NCBI GenBank assembly: GCA_902826885.1
Contig: CADEGL010000004.1
Coordinates: 59,687-103,097, forward strand
Source of the DNA: an uncultured Alphaproteobacteria bacterium
GTDB taxonomy: Bacteria > Pseudomonadota > Alphaproteobacteria > CADEGL01
DNA length: 43,411 nt
Direction: 5' to 3'
Shown here: positions 40,605 through 43,411 of the stretch, piece by piece
Numbering within the stretch: position 1 is the stretch's first letter
How the letters are laid out: each line of letters opens with the position of its first letter
The notes under the pieces: generated by a model
The model's database searches: none
Told to the model about the DNA's origin: nothing
The model's input: the letters and a program-made list of their open reading frames with translations, nothing else
Program-made: the position numbers and the translations under genes

Positions 40605-41750
40605 ATGAGCAAGGACAACGTCATCCCCGGCCCCGGCGCGGCCGCCAACGTCTCCGGCGCGGCCAAGCCGGCTAAGCCGTCTTCAAGTCCCTCCGGGGCC
40701 GCCTCGCCCTCTCCCGCCCCCTCCGGCCCCGCCGGGGGCGCGGGGTTGCGCCCGTTCCTGGCCAAGGTGGCGGACGGCAAGCCGCTGTCGGCCGACGAGG
40801 CCGTGCAGGCCTTCGACATCATCATGTCGGGCGACGCCACCCCCGCGCAGATCGGCGCCTTCCTGATGGCGCTGCGCGTGCGCGGCGAGACGGTGGACGA
40901 GATCGCGGGCGCCGCGCGCGTCATGCGCGCCAAGGCGCGGCACGTGAAGGCGCCCGAGGGCGCCATCGACACGGTCGGCACGGGCGGCGATTCCGCCGGC
41001 ACCTTCAACGTCTCGACCGCGACCGCCATCGTGCTGGCCGGCTGCGGCGTCGCAGTCGCCAAGCACGGCAACCGCGCGGTGTCGTCCAAGGCCGGCTCCG
41101 CCGATACGCTCGCGGCGTTGGGCGTCAATCTCGACGCCGACTATCCGCTGGTCGAGGCGGCCCTGGCCGAGGCCGGGCTCTGCTTCATGCTGGCGCCGCG
41201 CTATCACAGCGCCATGCGCAATGTCGGCCCCGCGCGCGTCGAGATGGGCGTGCGCACCATCTTCAATCTCCTGGGCCCGATCCCGACCCCCGCCCTCGTC
41301 ACGCGCCAGCTCGTCGGCGTGTTCGACCGCAAATGGGTCCTGCCCGTGGCCGAGGTGCTGAAGGCGCTGGGCTCCGTCCATGCCTGGGTGGTGCACGGCT
41401 CCGACGGGCTCGACGAGATGACTCTGACCGGCCCGACGCACGTGGCCGAGCTCAAGGACGGCAAAGTGCGCATGTTCGAGGTGACGCCCGAGGATGCGGG
41501 CCTGAAGCGCCAGAGCGCGGCCGCGCTCAAGGGCGGCGACGGCACCGAGAACGCGGCCACCATGCGCCACCTGCTGGCCGGCACGCCGGGGCCGTTGCGC
41601 GACTTCGTGCTGCTCAACGCCGCCGCCGCGCTGATCGTCGCGGGCAAGGCAGGCGACCTGAAGCAAGGGTGCTTGCGCGCCGCCGAGGCGATCGACAGCG
41701 GCAAGGCCATGGCCGCGCTGGAGAAGCTGGTCGCCGTCACCAACCGGTAG
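40605..41750 (+). CDS. trpD: Anthranilate phosphoribosyltransferase
   Basis: Transfers phosphoribose from PRPP to anthranilate, second step of tryptophan synthesis. Of its 381 residues, the catalytic part is standard: [14 protein letters not shown] for PRPP binding, [17 protein letters not shown] and [20 protein letters not shown] for anthranilate, and [10 protein letters not shown]. The first 45 residues ([19 protein letters not shown]) are a low-complexity Pro/Ala/Ser extension not found in most TrpD. If the true start is internal, no other good ATG with a ribosome-binding site is seen before the domain. The gene is separated from trpG by two small membrane protein genes and peptide 1. No trpC follows. 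Confidence 0.94.
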   Translation: MSKDNVIPGPGAAANVSGAAKPAKPSSSPSGAASPSPAPSGPAGGAGLRPFLAKVADGKPLSADEAVQAFDIIMSGDATPAQIGAFLMALRVRGETVDEIAGAARVMRAKARHVKAPEGAIDTVGTGGDSAGTFNVSTATAIVLAGCGVAVAKHGNRAVSSKAGSADTLAALGVNLDADYPLVEAALAEAGLCFMLAPRYHSAMRNVGPARVEMGVRTIFNLLGPIPTPALVTRQLVGVFDRKWVLPVAEVLKALGSVHAWVVHGSDGLDEMTLTGPTHVAELKDGKVRMFEVTPEDAGLKRQSAAALKGGDGTENAATMRHLLAGTPGPLRDFVLLNAAAALIVAGKAGDLKQGCLRAAEAIDSGKAMAALEKLVAVTNR

Positions 41751-41838
41751 ATATTCCTCGCTTCGGCCGGCGCCGCGCGGTTTTTCCGCTTCGCCTTTCG
41801 TGATAAATTCGATGGTCTGTTACCGGGGGAGATTTCGG

Positions 41839-41964
41839 ATGAATCCAAATGAAAATTCCTCCCGAGACATCGCGGAATTCGACGACGAGTTGAACGACGA
41901 GGCGCTCGACGACATCGATCGTGCTTTCGCCTGCCCCTGCAGCATTCAGCCGATGTGCGGGTAG
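41839..41964 (+). CDS. Short RiPP-precursor-like peptide 2
   Basis: Peptide of 41 residues. N-terminal half MNPNENSSRDIAEFDDELND plus EALD; tail FACPCSIQPMCG with three Cys (CPC-x5-C). A strong GGGGGAG ribosome-binding site lies at 41825-41831. It is 88 bp after trpD. Over codons 2-24 it differs from peptide 3 by eight synonymous and only four amino-acid changes, so both are translated and under selection; after codon 24 the similarity disappears. The shape is that of a leader plus core. Whether it is modified, exported or metal-binding is unknown. Confidence 0.8.
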   Translation: MNPNENSSRDIAEFDDELNDEALDDIDRAFACPCSIQPMCG

Positions 41965-42030
41965 GCTTATCCGCCGCCGCACGGGTTTCTTGCGGTCTGT
42001 TCCGAGCGCGCGCAAACGGAGAGACACGCC

Positions 42031-42177
42031 GTGAATCCGAACGAAAACTCCGTTCGAGACGTCGATGAATTCGATGACGAGCTGACCGACGAGGCCCTGG
42101 ATCGCGGTGGCCACGAGGGAAGACCGTGCGGCAGTTCCATGTGCGGAACCATGTCCTGCCGGGATGTTTCCGACTAG
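42031..42177 (+). CDS. Short RiPP-precursor-like peptide 3
   Basis: Peptide of 48 residues starting at GTG, with a GGAGAG site 7 bp upstream. The N-terminal half is MNPNENSVRDVDEFDDELTD plus EALDR; the tail is GGHEGRP then CGSSMCGTMSC and RDVSD. The three Cys are evenly spaced by five residues in a CGxxx repeat, with Ser and Thr between, compatible with thioether, thiazole or metal chemistry. It follows peptide 2 by 66 bp, a tandem duplicate with a new tail. No maturation gene is adjacent. Confidence 0.8.
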   Translation: MNPNENSVRDVDEFDDELTDEALDRGGHEGRPCGSSMCGTMSCRDVSD

Positions 42178-42212
42178 GCACCGGCCGGTAAAAACGCCCT
42201 CGCCCTGATCTC

Positions 42213-42249
42213 CCTCATCCCGAGCTCTGCCGAGGGGCGAAGGGTGAGC
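42213..42249. repeat. REP-like inverted repeat 1
   Basis: CTCATCCC (42214-42221) faces GGGTGAG (42242-42248) across a GC-rich middle containing GCTCTGCCGAGGGGCG. The pattern resembles dispersed intergenic repeats common in alphaproteobacterial chromosomes. A second element follows 19 bp later. It may end the peptide transcript. Confidence 0.5.
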
Positions 42250-42267
42250 TTCCATCGATGCTATGGA

Positions 42268-42296
42268 CCTCATGCTTCGACGGGCTCAGCATGAGG
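42268..42296. repeat. REP-like inverted repeat 2
   Basis: Perfect 9-bp arms CCTCATGCT and AGCATGAGG around TCGACGGGCTC. This type, with TTCGAC and GCTCAGCATGAG, is a frequent dispersed palindrome in alphaproteobacteria as far as I recall. It lies 32 bp before the start of the Ldh-family gene. Confidence 0.6.
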
Positions 42297-42328
42297 ATGT
42301 CGTGTTCCGCACGCGGGGGAGGCTTCGG

Positions 42329-43408
42329 ATGTTCAACCATGAGACCGTGCAGGTTCCCATCGACGCGTTGCGCGCCTATATGGCGCGGCTGCTCGAGGCC
42401 GTCGGTGTCGACGCGGCTTCGGCCAAGGACGTCGCAGACATCCATCTCGAATCCGACCTGCGCGGCGTCGGCGTCCAGGGCTTCAACCACCTGATCAATT
42501 CCCATCTGCAGGATTTCATGGCCGGCCGGTGCGACCCGAAGGGCAAGCCGGAGATCGTGCGCGACGGCCCCTGCTATGCCCTGATCGACGGCCATGCCGG
42601 CATCGGCCCCTTGGCCGCGCGGTTCGCCACCGACGTCGCGATCAAAAAGGCGAAGGCCGCGGGCTGCGCCGTCGTCGGCATCGTCAACAGCTTCGATCTG
42701 TTCCAGGCCGGGCTTTACGCGGACCGCATGGCGCAAGCCGATCTGATCGGCATGGTCTATTCGGACGACGTGGTGCCCGTGGTGCATCCGCTCGGCGGGG
42801 TCGAGCCCAATATCGGCAGCAACCCGATGGCCTGGGCGGTGCCGACGCCGGGCAATCCGTTCGTCCTGGACTTCGCGCCCTGCGCCACCCTGCCCACCTA
42901 TGTCCGCTACACGCAGCGTTACGGCGGCACGCTGCCCGAAGGCGTCGCCCAGGATGCCGGCGGCAAGCCCACGACCGACCCGGCGAAAGTGACCAACGGC
43001 GCCGGACATAACGGCGCGCTCGGCGCAATCGCGCCGTCCGGCAACAAGGGCTACGGCATGCTGCTCATGATCGACTTCCTGTCCGGCGCCCTGGTCGGCG
43101 CGGACATGGGCATGGCGCATGTGAATAAGAAAGACGCGAAGAAGGGCCACCTGTTCATCGCCATCGACCCCGCCATCTTCGGCGACGCCGAGACGTTCAA
43201 AGCTTCGGTCGGCGCGCGCATCGGCGAGATCAAGGGTTCCAAGAAGGCGCCCGGCGTGAAGGAGATCCGCATGCCCGGCGAACGCAGCTACGAGCGGCGC
43301 GACGCGCAGCGCGCATCGGGCATGGTCCAACTCGACAGGCTGTGCTGGGAAGACGGGCTCAAGATGGGGCGCAAGCTGGGCGTCACGCCGCCGCCGCCCG
43401 CCGGCTGA
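42329..43408 (+). CDS. Malate/L-lactate dehydrogenase (Ldh) family oxidoreductase with altered active site
   Basis: NAD(P)H-dependent oxidoreductase family (includes YiaK, DpkA and archaeal malate dehydrogenases), 359 residues. Recognisable segments are VPIDALRAYMARLLEAVGVD, DIHLESDLRGVGVQGFNHLI, VEPNIGSNPMAWAVPTPGNP, PSGNKGYGMLLMIDFLSGAL and the C-terminal MPGERSYERR. Two family His are missing: the usual SHG after LRGV reads VQG, and the usual NSxHxG reads NSFDLF. Substrate and even activity are therefore uncertain. The ATG at 42329 follows a GGGGGAGG site; the frame extends upstream to 42263 through the repeat. The stop is 3 bp before the window end. Confidence 0.85.
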   Translation: MFNHETVQVPIDALRAYMARLLEAVGVDAASAKDVADIHLESDLRGVGVQGFNHLINSHLQDFMAGRCDPKGKPEIVRDGPCYALIDGHAGIGPLAARFATDVAIKKAKAAGCAVVGIVNSFDLFQAGLYADRMAQADLIGMVYSDDVVPVVHPLGGVEPNIGSNPMAWAVPTPGNPFVLDFAPCATLPTYVRYTQRYGGTLPEGVAQDAGGKPTTDPAKVTNGAGHNGALGAIAPSGNKGYGMLLMIDFLSGALVGADMGMAHVNKKDAKKGHLFIAIDPAIFGDAETFKASVGARIGEIKGSKKAPGVKEIRMPGERSYERRDAQRASGMVQLDRLCWEDGLKMGRKLGVTPPPPAG

Positions 43409-43411
43409 ACG

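Noticed and set aside
41737-42273. 178-codon minus-strand frame covering peptides 2 and 3
   Set aside because: It exists because the two paralogs are open on the opposite strand; the synonymous third-position changes between the paralogs support the plus-strand reading, and the plus strand has proper ribosome-binding sites.
1-43411. tRNA, rRNA, CRISPR array, prophage or insertion sequence
   Set aside because: I looked for tRNA-like stems, regularly spaced repeats, integrase or transposase motifs and terminal inverted repeats and saw none; a covariance-model scan would be needed to exclude small RNAs.

Overview
The window is a GC-rich (roughly 65 percent G+C by eye), gene-dense chromosomal stretch of a Gram-negative alphaproteobacterium. 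The pointers are an outer-membrane autotransporter, a NodT-type tripartite efflux operon, two UbiD-family decarboxylases, DoeA/creatinase-like M24 proteins and an ECF sigma factor. A Rhodospirillales-type soil or water organism fits best, but that placement is inference. I see no rRNA, tRNA, CRISPR array, phage gene or intact insertion sequence.

Layout. (1) 1-5668, minus strand: a LysR regulator followed by a tripartite RND efflux operon (outer-membrane factor, adaptor, inner-membrane pump cut by the window edge), with GGAAC/GTTCC inverted repeats on both sides of the regulator. (2) 5669-6322: a regulatory-looking gap with a perfect 16-bp palindrome. (3) 6323-10567: a 1414-residue autotransporter with a long glycine-rich tract. 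(4) 10591-12838: a patatin-like lipase and an acetoacetate-decarboxylase-like protein. (5) 12855-14530: an operon of a TTHB210-like secreted protein, a type I copper protein and an ECF sigma factor, preceded by a sigma-E-like promoter. (6) 14638-18152: a LysR regulator divergent from an operon of Fe/Mn superoxide dismutase, 5-formyl-THF cyclo-ligase and a MetB-type PLP enzyme, with a 25-bp inverted repeat between them. (7) 18164-20190: small proteins of the DUF6306, DUF488, membrane and SRPBCC types. (8) 20220-24280: two UbiD decarboxylases around a FUSC-type exporter. (9) 24332-27451: two tandem Zur-like boxes, an outer-membrane barrel, a ZnuA-like binding protein and a ZnuB-like permease, but no ATPase. 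(10) 27444-38214: DUF2252, a Rieske oxygenase, two M24 proteins that have lost their metal ligands, a Sel1-repeat protein, and a spermidine/putrescine-type ABC transporter with its two permeases fused. (11) 38233-43408: a CDF metal exporter, trpG, two small paralogous membrane proteins, trpD, three short paralogous peptides and an Ldh-family oxidoreductase.

The most novel element is in region 11. Three short genes of 41, 41 and 48 codons surround trpD. They share an acidic N-terminal half (MNPNEN...EFDDELxDEALD) and end in unrelated, mostly cysteine-containing tails. Codon comparison of the second and third shows mainly synonymous differences in the shared half and loss of similarity in the tails, as expected of leader and core in ribosomally made, modified peptides. 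No modifying enzyme lies in the window. The small membrane protein pair upstream is a possible partner.

Functionally the window is dominated by envelope and transport functions (efflux, autotransport, zinc uptake and export, uptake of a small nitrogen compound), oxidative or metal stress (SOD, cupredoxin plus ECF sigma) and catabolism of aromatic or cyclic-amide compounds (UbiD, Rieske, M24).
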